From assembly GCA_018857735.1 (NCBI GenBank), contig JABMCL010001927.1, positions 91,001 through 155,000 of the forward strand: DNA of 64,000 bases. The letters are read 5' to 3'. Numbering within the stretch: position 1 is the stretch's first letter; every line of letters starts with the position of its first letter. A program made the translations under genes and the position numbers. The stretch comes from Alviniconcha marisindica. Its lineage: Eukaryota; Mollusca; Gastropoda; Provannidae. Shown here piece by piece: positions 30,401 to 41,334 of the stretch. The notes under the pieces are model-generated. The model made no database searches. It was not told the origin of the DNA and was given only the letters and a program-made list of their open reading frames with translations.

Positions 30401-33400
30401 GGGTTGCTTACAGCCAGAACCAGGATTCAGATAGAATCTGCAGCCTCTTCAGAATCCAGCGTCAGTTCTCATGACCACTACGCTGTGCCACTTCATGATC
30501 TGTGCCTGTAATACTGAGAGAATCAACACACAAGGGAGTTAATTAACGCTCGAAATACATAACACAGGTACAACAAAGACCAGAGATACAAGGTACATAA
30601 ACTCCACCAGAGGTACATCTTCGTTTTATATGTATTATATCTATGTTACACATAATTTGTCTCTGTAATACTGAGGCTTTATTACTTTGGTCTTGCTGCT
30701 CATGGTGAGTGACCGTTTACCTTCGATCATTACAAAGCAACAAATTGCTCACCTCAGCAGTATCCTAGGCACTTGTAAGAAATTTCCAACCTTTGTAGTT
30801 GTACTCACAGAAATGTCTCTTCAGCATAACAAACTTGAATCATTCTGTTAAGCACTGGAGACCATTTGTTCTTCATCAAAGCATCATCACTGGAGCTAAA
30901 AGTAGGGAACAGTATGTAAATGTGCACCATGTTTTGTTGTGATATGATACGATATGATGATCAGATTTACCTACGCTAAAAGCCTTTATCTGGTCTTTGC
31001 CAGCCTAAGCTATTCTGTCTTAACCTTCAACACTGAGGTCACTGCATGGGTAGGCAAAACTCAGTGGAGAAATTTCTTGTTTTGCCAAATTTCACCATAT
31101 CTGTATCATGTATTGTATTATGATTGAGATTCACCTGGCAGTAGCCACGTCATGTTCCACCCCTACCCCAAAGCTCTGCCACCAGTGCTATGGTACTGTG
31201 GCTGATCAGCACGTAAACCTTGAAAGATTTTATCTGGTTGCTAGCAGACATGTATTTAGGGTATCTTTGCTGGTGCCCAAAATGGCAAAGCATTACCAGA
31301 CAATTGGCTCTGTTGCTATTCTTCCAGTTTGTTGCCAGGCATGGCAGCCATTGTATGGGTTCACCTGCAGTATCCTCCATGCTCGTCACCCCTTGCCAGT
31401 GAACCAATATCCCTGCTCATCACCCCTTGCCAGTGAACCAATATCCCTGCTCATCACCCCTTGCCAGTGAAGTTAAACCAATATCCCTGCTTGTCACCCC
31501 TTGCCAGTGAACCAATATCCCTTCTCGTCACCCCTTGCCAGTGAAGTTGAACCAGGATCCCTGTTCGTCACCCCTTGCCGGTGAACCAATATCCCTGCTC
31601 GTCACCCTTTGCTAGTGAACCAATATCCCTGCTCGTCACCCCTTGCCAGTGAACGAGTATCCCTTCTCATCACCCCTTGCCAGTGAACCAGTATCCCTGC
31701 TCGTCACCCCTTGCCAATGAACCAATATCCTGTTCATCACCCCTTGCCAGTGAACCAATATCCCTGCTCCTCACCCCTTGCCAGTGAACCAATATCCCTG
31801 CTCCTCACCCCTTGCCAGTGAACTAATATCCTTGCTCGTCACCCCTTGCCAATGAATCAGTATCCCTGTTTGTCACCCCATGCCAGTGAACCGATATCCC
31901 TGCTCATCACCACTTGCCAGTGAACCAATATCCCTGCTCGTCGCCCCTTGCCAGTGAACCAGTGTCCTCTGACATGTATGGCTTTAGTGTGCTACACTCC
32001 CAACAGGTACCCCATGGCCATTGGAAACCTGGGAGACCTGGTGGAGATCAGCCCCAACCCAGAGTACCCGTCCCCGGTCGAGCTGTTCCAGGAGGCCATT
32101 GAGGTGGCACGCACCCACTACAACAACCAGCACGTGTATCCCTACACCTACCTCGGGGGCTACATGTACCGGCACAAGCAATTCCCCCAGGCAATCCACG
32201 CGTGGGCACAGGCTGCCTCAGTTATCAAAGGGTGAGGGTTTCTGCCATTTCAGACTTGCATTTAACCCCTTCACTGCCCCAGCCTGTAAAATGTGCATGT
32301 GTGTGGATGGGGGGGGGGGGGGGGGGGGGGGGGAGAGGGATACAGTGAGATGTGTAATGCACTATCAAATCAGGTTGTGTTTTGTTGTAATGTTTCATGT
32401 ACAGCACTTTGAGCCTCATACGTGTCTCATCATAGAAGGATTAGGTGCATTAGAAATGCAGTTATTATTATTATAATATTTTGGACATCTAGGTGAGAGA
32501 TGTTGGACATGTGAAAGAGATGTGTTCATGCGCATTATTTTTCTCGGTCACCCTTTGGCCACAGAAATGAAACAAACAGACAAATTAGTTTTTCAGTGGA
32601 TGAAAAGTTCTCAGTGCTGCTTACCATTACATCTTTCATGTCAGCATTTTCTGGCGCCTTGTGGACTCAATAGGGGGGGGTCCACGTGAACACTGCTTCC
32701 TAAGCAGTGGCTTGTGGTCAGTGTCCCATTCCAAGACTGTTGTACCGTTTTCTCTGATTGTAACTACAGCCGTGGGTTGCACTGCTTGCACCATGGCTCC
32801 TCACGTATCTGGATCTGTTCTGCATACCATCTGCCTTTTTTTTTTTTTTTTCAAACTGCTAATCTCACACATATTTTGAAAATTTTAATTAATAACGGTT
32901 ATGGCGGCCTTCTGTCAACCGAGAAAGTGCGGCTAGGAAAGTTGTGGATTCATACAAGTTATACGAATAGGACAGTGCACCACTGAAATTTCTCTAAATC
33001 TCTTGGAATGAACAATATTTTCAGTGAGTGGAAATGTGATCCCTTTAGCTTGTCATGGTGGAAGGAGGATGTTCCTGTGGTGGAGTTTATGTACCTTGTA
33101 TTTACACGCATGCCATGTGAGAGTTACCATAGGTGACTCAGGACTTTGTTGTACTTGTGTTATATATTTCTAGCGCTAATTAACTCCCTTGTGTGCTGAT
33201 TCTGCATGAGCGCTCTGGGCCTCGTTCTGGGTCAGATTTGTCATGATGGTTTGCAGGTTTTGGACAGCGAGTGTAGTGGTCTCTTTTGCAGTGGCCTCTC
33301 ATTACAAGTTCAGTTGTTGTTTAAACACCACTGACCATTGTTGCTGTGTTTCAGGTACAACTACACACGAGAAGATGAAGAGGTGTACAAAGAATTCCTG

Positions 33401-34483
33401 GAAATTGCAAACGAGTTCATCCCCAACATCGTCAAGGCATCATCCAAAGATGAATCCACCTCAGACGGGGATCCGCCTCTGCTGCAGAACCCTGCTGTCT
33501 ATGCAGACCTGCTTCGTTTCTATGACGGCATCTGTGAGTGGGAGGAAGGGAGCTCGACGCCTGTGTTGCACGTGGGCTGGGCCCAGCAGTTCACCTTCTC
33601 CTTGTCCAAGTTTGACCCACGTGTGCGATCTCTTCTGGACATTCACGCAGAGAACGAGGAGGAGGAGGATGAAGAAGGCGAGGAGAAGGGTGACGATAAT
33701 CAAAATGGCAAGGACAAGCAGGAAAAAGAGAAGCCACCCAGCCGGAGACCGTCTGGCACGGAGAAAGACATGGGGGGCCAGCGGACACGGAGGGGTAGAA
33801 AGAAGTCATCGCAGGCAGCGGAAGTGAAAACAAGCGATGAGGCAGGCGAGAAAGCAGAGACCAGTCAGGGTGAACCAAAGAGCGAAGAAGCACAGATCAA
33901 GTCGGCCATGGAGGAGCTGGTCTCCAAGGTGGGGACGGACGAAGGCAGCAATGAATCCACAAATCGAAACATCGCAGCCCTGGCCCAGGCTTGCAGCTCC
34001 TCCATCCTGAACAAAGAGTTCCTCCTCAGCGGCGGCGAGCCATTCACCGCCGCTACGGCAGCTTCCACATCCGTCACATCTTCATCCACTGGGGCCAGTA
34101 GCTTCGCGGCCAAAGACAATGGTGATGATTTTGATGAGTTTCTAAGCTCCAAGTCAAACGGGACGCCGTTTATCGGCCTCTCCTTAGACTCCATGCTGAA
34201 AGCAGAGAGTCCAGCAGACATGATGCTGTGCGGGAAGCGCTCAGATGCCGTGCATACGTTGTCGTCCGATTCCGATCTGTTCGCTATGCAGGAGCACGTG
34301 GCGCTGGAACTGCGCAGTGAAAAGATGAAAGGCTTGAAGAAGATCCTCATGTCCACCAAACTGAACGCCAATGCCATCAAGCTCCAGCTGACAGCACAGT
34401 CGCAGGTGCAACCCAAGCATGCCAAGAGAGGTTCAGAGGCTGACTCGATGGGTTCTCAGCGGAAGCGCACCCGGAGGGAATAG
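23993..34483 (+). CDS. MEN1: Menin orthologue, complete, 6 coding exons
   Basis: Menin is a nuclear scaffold that links KMT2/MLL histone H3K4 methyltransferase complexes and transcription factors such as JunD to chromatin. Coding exons are 23993-24407, 27717-27869, 28625-28809, 29278-29318, 32007-32231 and 33355-34483, summing to 2148 nt (715 aa plus stop) with consistent phases and GT-AG introns. Recognised blocks are the N-terminal FPL-NI domain, [27 protein letters not shown] and [39 protein letters not shown], a [12 protein letters not shown] block, [20 protein letters not shown], and the C-terminal [20 protein letters not shown] with [11 protein letters not shown]. Human menin is about 610 aa; the excess lies in a low-complexity linker of exon 6. 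The ATG at 23993 is chosen because it sits in a good context (AAGATGG) and gives the expected N-terminus; no ATG precedes it in frame. Confidence 0.97.
26090..26265 (+). repeat. Dispersed repeat family (GTACCTTTGGTGGAGTTTATG), copy 1
   Basis: Shares GATGTACCTTTGGTGG, GTTTATGTACYTTGTAT and a CTGATTAACTCCCTT end with copies at 27183-27225, 30505-30632 (minus) and 33062-33240. Confidence 0.7.
26535..26815 (-). mobile_element. tRNA-derived SINE, minus orientation (left arm of inverted pair)
   Basis: The minus strand reads GAGCCGGTTTGGCCTAGCGG, TAAGGC, a GGTTTGATACTG B-box-like motif, then the body with CATCTTAATGCAGGAATCAT-like sequence and a tail CCCTAATAAGCCTTGCGGTT, TCTGTGGACGTTAAGCAC. A G run interrupts it near 26577-26593. 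Confidence 0.82.
26880..27175 (+). mobile_element. tRNA-derived SINE, plus orientation, 5' truncated (right arm)
   Basis: Begins TTAGGCTGGTAATCAGAAGG, continues with CTCAGTTTGATACTGC and ends CCCTAATAAGCTTTGTGGTT, TCTGTGGATGTTAAGCACCA. It is the same family as 26535-26815 in opposite orientation and as 62930-63155. Confidence 0.82.
27183..27225 (+). repeat. Truncated dispersed repeat copy 2
   Basis: GACGATGTACCTTTGGTGGA and GTTTATGTACCTTGTAT match copies 1 and 4, but the copy stops where the exon-linked minisatellite begins at 27229. Confidence 0.65.
27229..27741. repeat. Roughly 62-bp minisatellite, about 8 units, running into menin exon 2
   Basis: The unit is CACTGTTTTGGGGTGACTGA, GGGATGCCTGATGGTAATGA, TAATGTCCCAGGGAACAATC, TG. 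The terminal unit supplies the real acceptor (TAATGTCCCAG) and the exon start GGAACAAGCTGGACTGTTTT. Upstream units carry GGAACAATCTGCACTGTTTT at the same place. Unit length varies by 1-2 bp. Confidence 0.93.
27717..27869 (+). CDS. MEN1: Menin coding exon 2 (residues 139-190)
   Basis: Encodes [20 protein letters not shown], then [15 protein letters not shown] and AEVTWHG, nearly the human sequence. The acceptor TGTCCCAG is the last unit of a tandem array whose units repeat it together with about 25 bp resembling the exon start. Donor is GTGGGT. Confidence 0.96.
28625..28809 (+). CDS. MEN1: Menin coding exon 3 (residues 190-251)
   Basis: Encodes [40 protein letters not shown] and a tail ending in SLQQ, aligning with human GKGNEDRRGQTV, WLYLKGSY and the MEVAFM block. 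Phase 1 in, phase 0 out. Confidence 0.95.
29278..29318 (+). CDS. MEN1: Menin coding exon 4 (residues 252-265), 41 nt micro-exon
   Basis: Encodes [13 protein letters not shown] plus two bases of an Arg codon, aligning with human KLLWLLYDLGHLER. Acceptor TTATTTTCAG and donor GTAGGT are strong. The phases need exactly 41 nt. Confidence 0.94.
29985..30016 (+). repeat. Dispersed repeat end (TGGGTGTAAAACACC family), copy 2
   Basis: GACTGGGTGTAAAACACCAA followed by GTTACTTACT, in menin intron 4; same family as 13925-14016. Confidence 0.6.
30146..30310 (+). repeat. Dispersed repeat, partner of 22262-22460
   Basis: Contains CTGGTCCAGTGCTCTGCGGC, GACTAGCAGAACTCTCC and AATTTTATGAGAAATCTC, colinear with the copy in CLPTM1 intron 1. 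Confidence 0.6.
30505..30632 (-). repeat. Dispersed repeat family, copy 3, minus orientation
   Basis: The plus strand reads AAGGGAGTTAATTAACGCTC then ACAAGGTACATAAACTCCAC and CAGAGGTACATCTTC, the reverse complement of the 33062 copy. Confidence 0.7.
31375..31970. repeat. 34-bp minisatellite, about 17 copies
   Basis: Unit: CTCATCACCCCTTGCCAGTG plus AACCAATATCCCTG, with point variants and occasional insertions. It ends about 35 bp before menin exon 5. Confidence 0.92.
32007..32231 (+). CDS. MEN1: Menin coding exon 5 (residues 265-340)
   Basis: Encodes [39 protein letters not shown] and [14 protein letters not shown], matching human YPMALGNLADLEEL and HIYPYMYLAGYH. A 34-bp minisatellite ends about 35 bp upstream of the acceptor. 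Confidence 0.96.
33062..33240 (+). repeat. Dispersed repeat family, copy 4
   Basis: Reads from GATGTTCCTGTGGTGGAGTT through TTATGTACCTTGTATTTACA to CTAATTAACTCCCTTGTGTG; the longest of the four copies. Located in menin intron 5. Confidence 0.7.
33355..34483 (+). CDS. MEN1: Menin coding exon 6, C-terminal half (residues 340-715) and stop
   Basis: Encodes [20 protein letters not shown], the [11 protein letters not shown] block, then an acidic/basic low-complexity linker (poly-Glu near residue 440 and Lys/Arg-rich TRRGRKKSS), a Ser/Thr/Ala-rich segment, the conserved [11 protein letters not shown] helix region (about 662-695) and a basic terminal QRKRTRRE resembling a nuclear localisation signal. 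The stop is TAG at 34481-34483. Confidence 0.96.
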
Positions 34484-34574
34484 GTCTCTGACTAAAACTG
34501 AAACAGAAAACGAGAGCGAGAAAACAAAACAAGTCAAGTTTTGCATGTGCATGCAGTGAGATCATCTCCTGGAG

Positions 34575-34712
34575 GTGGGGCAGGAGCTGCATGGTTAAGT
34601 CACTGGACTCAGGATCCGAAAGCTGTGGGTTCGAATCCCAGTGGGAGCGGTAACATCCCTCCCTGTCCTTAGTCTCAGGGTGGTGGAGTCAGTGTCCAGT
34701 TTGAGGTCAGTG
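34575..34712 (+). mobile_element. tRNA-derived SINE head
   Basis: GGAGCTGCATGGTTAAGTCA, CTGGACTCAGGATCCGAAAG and B-box GGGTTCGAATCCC form a tRNA-like fold without a convincing acceptor stem. The related degenerate copy is at 35695-35800. Confidence 0.7.
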
Positions 34713-34714
34713 TT

Positions 34715-34800
34715 GCTTTTTGTTCACGGAGACCACAAGGACTGTTAGGGACAGTGAGCCCAGGACGTCCACCTCGACTTTCACACAGCTCCTGAGTGTC
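34715..34800 (-). mobile_element. SINE core fragment (GAGCTGTGTGAAAG family), minus orientation
   Basis: The plus strand reads GAGCCCAGGACGTCCACCTC then GACTTTCACACAGCTCCTGA, with a degraded CACGGAGACC tail. Confidence 0.7.
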
Positions 34801-35111
34801 CAGTTCTTTTGGATGAGACAGTGTCCAGTTCTTTTTCTTTTGGATGAGACAGTGTCCAGTTCTTTTGGATGAAACACATATACAATTTTTTTTTATGAAA
34901 AACAAACAAACAGGTGCTGCAGACTTACGCTCCCCAAAGGGCCCACAGAAGCAAGCAAAAACAGCAACAACAAAAACACAATAAAAATCCTGACAAAACT
35001 GTGGAAAATTCACCACTGACTCCAGAAAGTCATGCGTGGGAATGAAAAATATTCATCCTCTGGGGAAAAAGGACCCAATCTTCCCCAGGGAAGAAGAGAC
35101 TGCAGACAGGC

Positions 35112-35118
35112 GCACGCA

Positions 35119-35160
<42 letters not shown>

Positions 35161-35175
35161 CAACACACACACACA
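35112..35175. repeat. CA microsatellite
   Basis: (CA)n with minor interruptions. Confidence 0.95.
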
Positions 35176-35694
35176 GAGTGAGAAAAAGGTGAAAAAATGC
35201 AACACCAAAAATACAGCTGTGGGTTGGTTGGTTTGTACCTGCTGGGTCTATTTGTACCAGCTGGGTCTATTTTTGCAGTTGGTGCAGGTACTTGTGCTGC
35301 ATGCACTCTGCAGTGTGCAGGGAGGAGGAGACGGGTGTCCGCTGAAGCTACACCTCCAACGGCAGGTGGAGGTGGTGTTCAGATACCACAGTCAGTGGGA
35401 GAAACGTTAGGAGCTACGCAGACAGAGTTTGTGCGCGCGAATAAATCGTCCGGCTTTGCTTGTAAATGTTAGTCGGGGGGGAGGGGGATGTTCCTAGTGT
35501 GACACCTGCAGTGCTTTAAGATGTGGTTTTGTGGGGTGTTTGGGTGGGTTTTTTGTTGTTGTGTGGTTGTTGTTGTGTGTGGGTTTTTGTTTTTTTTGGG
35601 GGGGGGGGGGTTGACATGCTCTTTATTTCTTTTCTGTTATAAAAATCATGCGGGAGGCCTACTCTGCTTTAACAGATATGAAATGTTGCATTTA

Positions 35695-35800
35695 GTCTCC
35701 CCTGAAAGAAATGGTGTGTCCAAGTAGTTTAAAGCTCAGGACTGAGTTTGTGGGTTCAGATCCTACTTTGGGCGGTGTCATTCCCTATCTTCTTCACACT
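35695..35800 (+). mobile_element. Degenerate tRNA-derived SINE
   Basis: CCAAGTAGTTTAAAGCTCAG, GACTGAG and a GGGTTCAGATCC B-box-like motif, then a pyrimidine-rich tail ending in a C run. Similar layout to 34575-34712. Confidence 0.5.
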
Positions 35801-36117
35801 TCTCCCATTCCTCCCTCCTCTCCTCCCTCCCCCCCCCCCCCCCCCCCTCTCCCCACCCCCTTCCTCCGCACTCCCTGCTCTGCCTCAGGGCAGTGGTCCT
35901 ACATGCACCAAGAGATGTGCATGCATTAACAGATGCATTACAAGTCCAACAGCAGCAGAAGGGTGTCCTGGTCAAATCGTGTAGAAACTCAACCAGCATT
36001 AGAAATGATATAGTCTGTGACTGTAAGTAGTTTCATTGTTGGCTTTTCTTCTGAAAGAGCAACATGTGGAGTGGTGAAGTATCCATTATCAGACAGAGGC
36101 AAAAGCACTAGAATGCA

Positions 36118-37025
36118 CACCCCTTTCATTACAAAATAGCCAACATCAGAGGCAACAGTTCTAAACTGCACTCACCATTCATTACAAAATAACCAACATT
36201 AGAGGCAACAAACGGTTCTAAATTGCAAACCCCATTCATTACAAAATAACCAAAATCAGAGGCAACAGTTCTAAACTGCACACACCATTCATTACAAAAT
36301 AACCAAACCAGAGGTAACAGCTAAACTGCACACACTATTCATTGTAAAGTACCCAACATCACAGGTACCAGCTAAGCTGCATACACCATTCATTGTAGAG
36401 TACCCAACATCAAACGGCTAAACTACACACCATTCATTGTAGAGTACCCAACATCAGTGGTAAGAGCTAAACTGCAAACCCCATTCATTACACAATAACC
36501 AACATCAGAGGTAACAGCTAAACTGCACACACCATTCATTGTAGAGTACCCAATATCACAGGTAACAGCTAAACTGCACACACCATTCATTGTAGAGTAC
36601 CCAACATCGCAGGTAACAGCTAAACTGCACACACCATTATAGAGTACCCAACATCAGAGGTAACACCATTGAAAAGTGCACAACATCAGAGGTAACAGCT
36701 AAACTGCACACACCATTCATTGTAGAGTACCCAACAGAGGTAACGGGTAAACTGCACACACCATTCATTGTACAGTACCCAACATCAGAGGTAACGGGTA
36801 AACTGCACACACCATTTATTGTAAAGTACCCAAAATCAGAGATAACAGTTAAAGTGCACACACCATTCATTGTAAAGCACCCAGTATCGGAGGTAACAGC
36901 TAAAACTACAGACACCATTGTAAACTACTCAACATCAGAAGTAACAGATAAACCGCGCACCATTCATTGTACACTACCCAACATCCGAGGTAACGGGTAG
37001 ACTGCACACTGCACATACCATTCAT
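36118..37025. repeat. 51-53 bp minisatellite, about 17 copies
   Basis: Early units carry CATTCATTACAAAATAACCA; later units carry CATTCATTGTAGAGTACCCA, both followed by ACATCAGAGGTAACAGCTAA and ACTGCACACAC. Some units are internally deleted. The 51-bp form is open on the minus strand with a 17-residue period, which is not evidence of coding. Confidence 0.9.
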
Positions 37026-38821
37026 CCCTTATCACCCCCCACCCCATCCATTTCCATATCCTGCCACCACCCCCCATCCTCCATATTCTGCAACTACAGC
37101 CACCATCTTCTCCCTGTCCTCATCACAAGACAGGAGAATATGAGGAAGTGCATTTCCATTGAATTTAATAACGATAGTGTCAGCTGATTGAAGATACACA
37201 CACTTGTACCATCATGTGCATTTTTTTATGTGCTAAGTCTATTTCATTGTACCAAGACCAGTAGTGATGCCAGCCCCTCAGTCTCAGAGAGTGTAAGATG
37301 TCCGAGTGACGACTAATATTTCTACCAGCCGTCTGTGTTTAACCCTTTCACTGCCATGCATGCCACGGCGTCACTCCGCTCAGAAAACGACCAATAAACA
37401 TGCCAAATTTGAAAACATTTAAAAAACAACAACCTCTTCACGTGAGCACAAAAGGATTTCTGTCAAAATGTTCAATATTCAAAGTAGATTTGTTATAGGA
37501 CCATCAAATATACTGTCTGCAGGCATGTATGCATACATTTTACAGGCTGTGGCAATGAAGAGGTTAATATCTTTATACTTAGAAAAAAAGCATGAAGATG
37601 ACAATGGGTGGATGCAAATGTCATAACAGCCCCAGACCTGTATTTCAACTGGCATAAGATTTTTATTCTTCACTTGTGGTTGTAACCAGGGCTTTAGGTT
37701 TTATTATTGGGTTGGTTACTTGTAAATGGTATCAAAATGCTTGTTGAAAAACAGGGAGGGTGAAAAAAAGAAAACGAGGCAAACAAACGAGAAATTATGT
37801 AAAAAGGAGCAGTGTTGTGTGATGCATTCATCAACAACAATTGTACAGTGTACATACCCAGCATGTTGCCCATTTGTTTCTTGTGTCAGCTGTATCATGA
37901 AGTTTGCTGGATTTGTTATCTCAGTGCAGTGGAAGCAAATTGCACTTGAATCATTTTTAATGCATAGCACTTGTTTTCATCACGTGGTGGTGTTTTATTC
38001 CACAAGTCCTTGTATGAAAGTATTGTTCAAACAAAATTATGTAAACTTTTTGAGGGGGGGGGGGGGGGGGGGGGGGTAAATTGAGATACTGAGGTTCAGT
38101 ATCTTTTTAAAAAAAGTTGCGTGTGTGCACACACATGTGTGCACACACACTTGCACACCCACATACAAAATCTGTGCACACTCTGTCTCTCTCTGTCTCT
38201 CTCTCTCTGTCTCCCTCTCTCTGACACTGTCACATCCTTACAGCCCCCCCCCCCCCCCCCCCCACACCCACACACACCAGTGCACAGACACACCAGTGTA
38301 CATTAAGAGTGAAACAGCACTTGCACATTTTGTTCATGCCTATAGTGTTACCTGTCGATTTGAATCACTTTACGCATGCGTTACTTCATGTTCACAAAGA
38401 AAGGTCGTCCTGAGGTGACCCAACGTGGCTGACTGGACGTTCAAATCCAAGCACTAACTTACAGTAGCTGCACTGAAAAAACTGCAAGCAAAGCTTCCTC
38501 AGTTGTTGGGTATCAGGTCTTGGAGGCTGAAGAGGGCGAAAGGACTGAAGCCTAAATACACAGTCAGCAGTTGTAATTGGAACATCGTTGCAAAATGTGC
38601 ACCATTGGGGCATGGTATCACTGGTAGCCTAGCCTCTCCTGGCTGCCTTGAAGTTTTCTGTCTCACTTTTTGTTTAAGGCTGTTAATGCACCTGTTAATG
38701 CACCCATGCTTTACACATGTAAAAGTGTATATGCGTTTTACATATATGTAAACCATTTGTTGCCTAAACAGTGGTAAACTTAATCTACAACTATACCAGC
38801 ATCACTTCCTGAATTAAAATC

Positions 38822-38841
38822 ACACACACACACACACACGC

Positions 38842-38892
<51 letters not shown>
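38822..38892. repeat. CA microsatellite
   Basis: (CA)n with two CG-containing interruptions. Confidence 0.95.
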
Positions 38893-38900
<8 letters not shown>

Positions 38901-41334
38901 CCACCCTTTGGCTTGCAAACCTTTCCTGGCCCTGACCACTTTTATTGTCGGTACATGTTGAAACTACAATTTGGAAACAAAAGCAGGGCAGGATGATTAC
39001 ACTTTTTCATAAGGTTCCAGCATTTGCAACTATTGTGCATATATATGCGTATGCATGTTTCTGTGTACAAATTCATGTAGATATGTAATTTATGAAACCC
39101 TGTGTTCATTTTGAAGTGTTTTTTTCGGTGTTGTGATTTCAGACGTGTTCCTGTTGTTTTCTTGATGTTGCTTATTTTCATCCTTACTCTCCTCCCACCC
39201 GAAGGCTCAGCAGTATTTAAGGCAAGTGTACATATGATGTATTTATTTGGCCATTGATTGAACGTTTGTCACCCAGTTGTAGGTAGGCATCAATGATTTT
39301 CTTGAGGAAAGTTGTTTTCGTGTAGATACCATGTATGAGAACTGTGTACATACTGTAGAGAACTGTTACCCACTTTACACAACTACTTGGCAGCAAGCGA
39401 ATGGAACAAAGTGATTTTTGTTTATGTTTGTACATAACATGCGTGTACAGCAGGCGTGTGGACCTTTTCAAGAGGCGACTATCATTTTTTTGACTTCAGT
39501 GTTCAGAGAACCTCGCACACCGTGTGGCGTAGAATCATGTCTTATTTTTTGAGTGTTCACTAAGCCTTTTACTTATTGTAATTGTTGAGCGAACATCCTT
39601 TTTGTTCTAATATGTTTGTTGTTCACAATGATTTTGCTTGTTTTTGTGTATGGGTTTTTTTTTGGGGGGGGGGGAGTTGTCAGGTTGTCCATATAACACT
39701 CCTCATTTTGAGTGGATATATATGTATCATTTCATGGAACATGACATGGAAAATAACTTGTCTTCTTACTTTTGTAGATTCATTCTTTAAATAACACACA
39801 CCCCCCCCCCCCCCCCCCCTTTTTTTTTTCTTTTCTTTTTTTCTTTACAGATTTGTGAGCTTGTTCTGTTCTGTGTCATTACTGTAGATTTACAATGCTA
39901 TTTTTGACTCGCATGAAAAGTCATTTGAGTCTACGACTGTGTCATGGTGAGTGCTCGTACAACCAGCCATGGATGAAAATGAACATGAGAGTTTTGGCAG
40001 AGACAGTGACCAAGTGAGGTTGAGGGCTTTGTCATCTTTGCACGATAAGAGCTTTACATTTGTACACCAGCATAGGTGACTTTACCCTGTGCAGTGGACA
40101 AGATGTTAAAATCCAATTACTAACTAGCATAAGATGACTTTATGTCGAGATTACAGGAATACAGGAAAGGCAAAATGCGTTAGTTAATTGTGTTTATGGG
40201 TTGCCATTTACATGGACGCAGTCATGCGCAAACTGCTTTTTGTGTCAATTGTACATTTTCATACCAAGTTTGGTGACCTGGATCAAATTTGAAGGTCACA
40301 GCAGCAACAAATAAATTAAACTGAATAAGTTTGTGTGTGTGTGTGTGTGTGTGTTTTTTGACAATTGTTTACTAATTCAAACTTTGTATGACAGTTACAG
40401 TTGTTTTATATATATAGCAGAGAGAGATGATCATAAATGCACTACTTTCAGTAACTTCAGTATTTGATGTGTTTCCTGCCTCTGTGTAAGACTTAATTGT
40501 ATTTTCCTATGTTATATAAAATGTGTGATCCACTTGTTCATTGCTATTTTTGTTAGGGTATGTGTTTTCTTGTGAGCTACATAATTATGCTTTAGTCATT
40601 GCCTCTCTCAGTCTTAAGTGCAGGAATGGCACAAAGGAATGGAACTGTTTTTATTCCCAGCTTTCTGAAAACCAGTAATTTTGTGGAGGTGGCCCTCACT
40701 CTGCCACTCACAAGTTACCTCCCTTGCCTAACGTGCAAGACCTATACTATCTATACATGTATCATGTATAAACCGGTGATTCATCCTTTCGGTGAGCAGT
40801 CAGGACTGAGGGCATACAATTGCAGAACCAATTCAACCGGAGGAAGATCCTGTTACATTTGAAAAGACAATGGCAGCAAAACAGAGAGAGTTCATGCTTT
40901 CTTAAATTCTAGCAGAAGATGGCAGTAATGCAAAGGAGTCTTGGGCTGAGACTGTTCAGGGCAGAGTTCCAGTCATGAATATTTTAGGGATTCATTTGTC
41001 CAGCATGTCTGAAGGTACAGCTTAGTGGGGCAGGCAGGCAGGCAGGCAGCTGGAATTAGGGCAAGCAGACAAAATGCACAGGTTTGCATGTTAGTCATGA
41101 TTTCCTTTGATCTTTGTTTTCAAGAGTCGTGGTTTGCTGTCCACAGTGACTTTTGAGCTTCACAATCACTTAAACAGAAAGCTGGGTTGCATTGCTGTCC
41201 ATCTCATTCGCTAGTGTATCACTTCACCTTCCTTCTCATCCTCCCCTCCCCCCCCCCCCCCCCCCCCCCCCCCCCTTTGGATTTCAGGTCCCTGCCAGTA
41301 TCTTAAGAAAGTAAGCATGGTGTGAAAAGGATGA

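Larger units (their letters stand above)
34484..35460 (+). other. Probable menin 3' UTR
   Basis: Sequence after the menin stop. An AATAAA occurs at 35440-35445 and could end the transcript; this is a guess from the motif alone. The span carries a tRNA-derived SINE head at 34575-34650, a SINE core at 34715-34800 and a CA repeat. Confidence 0.4.
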
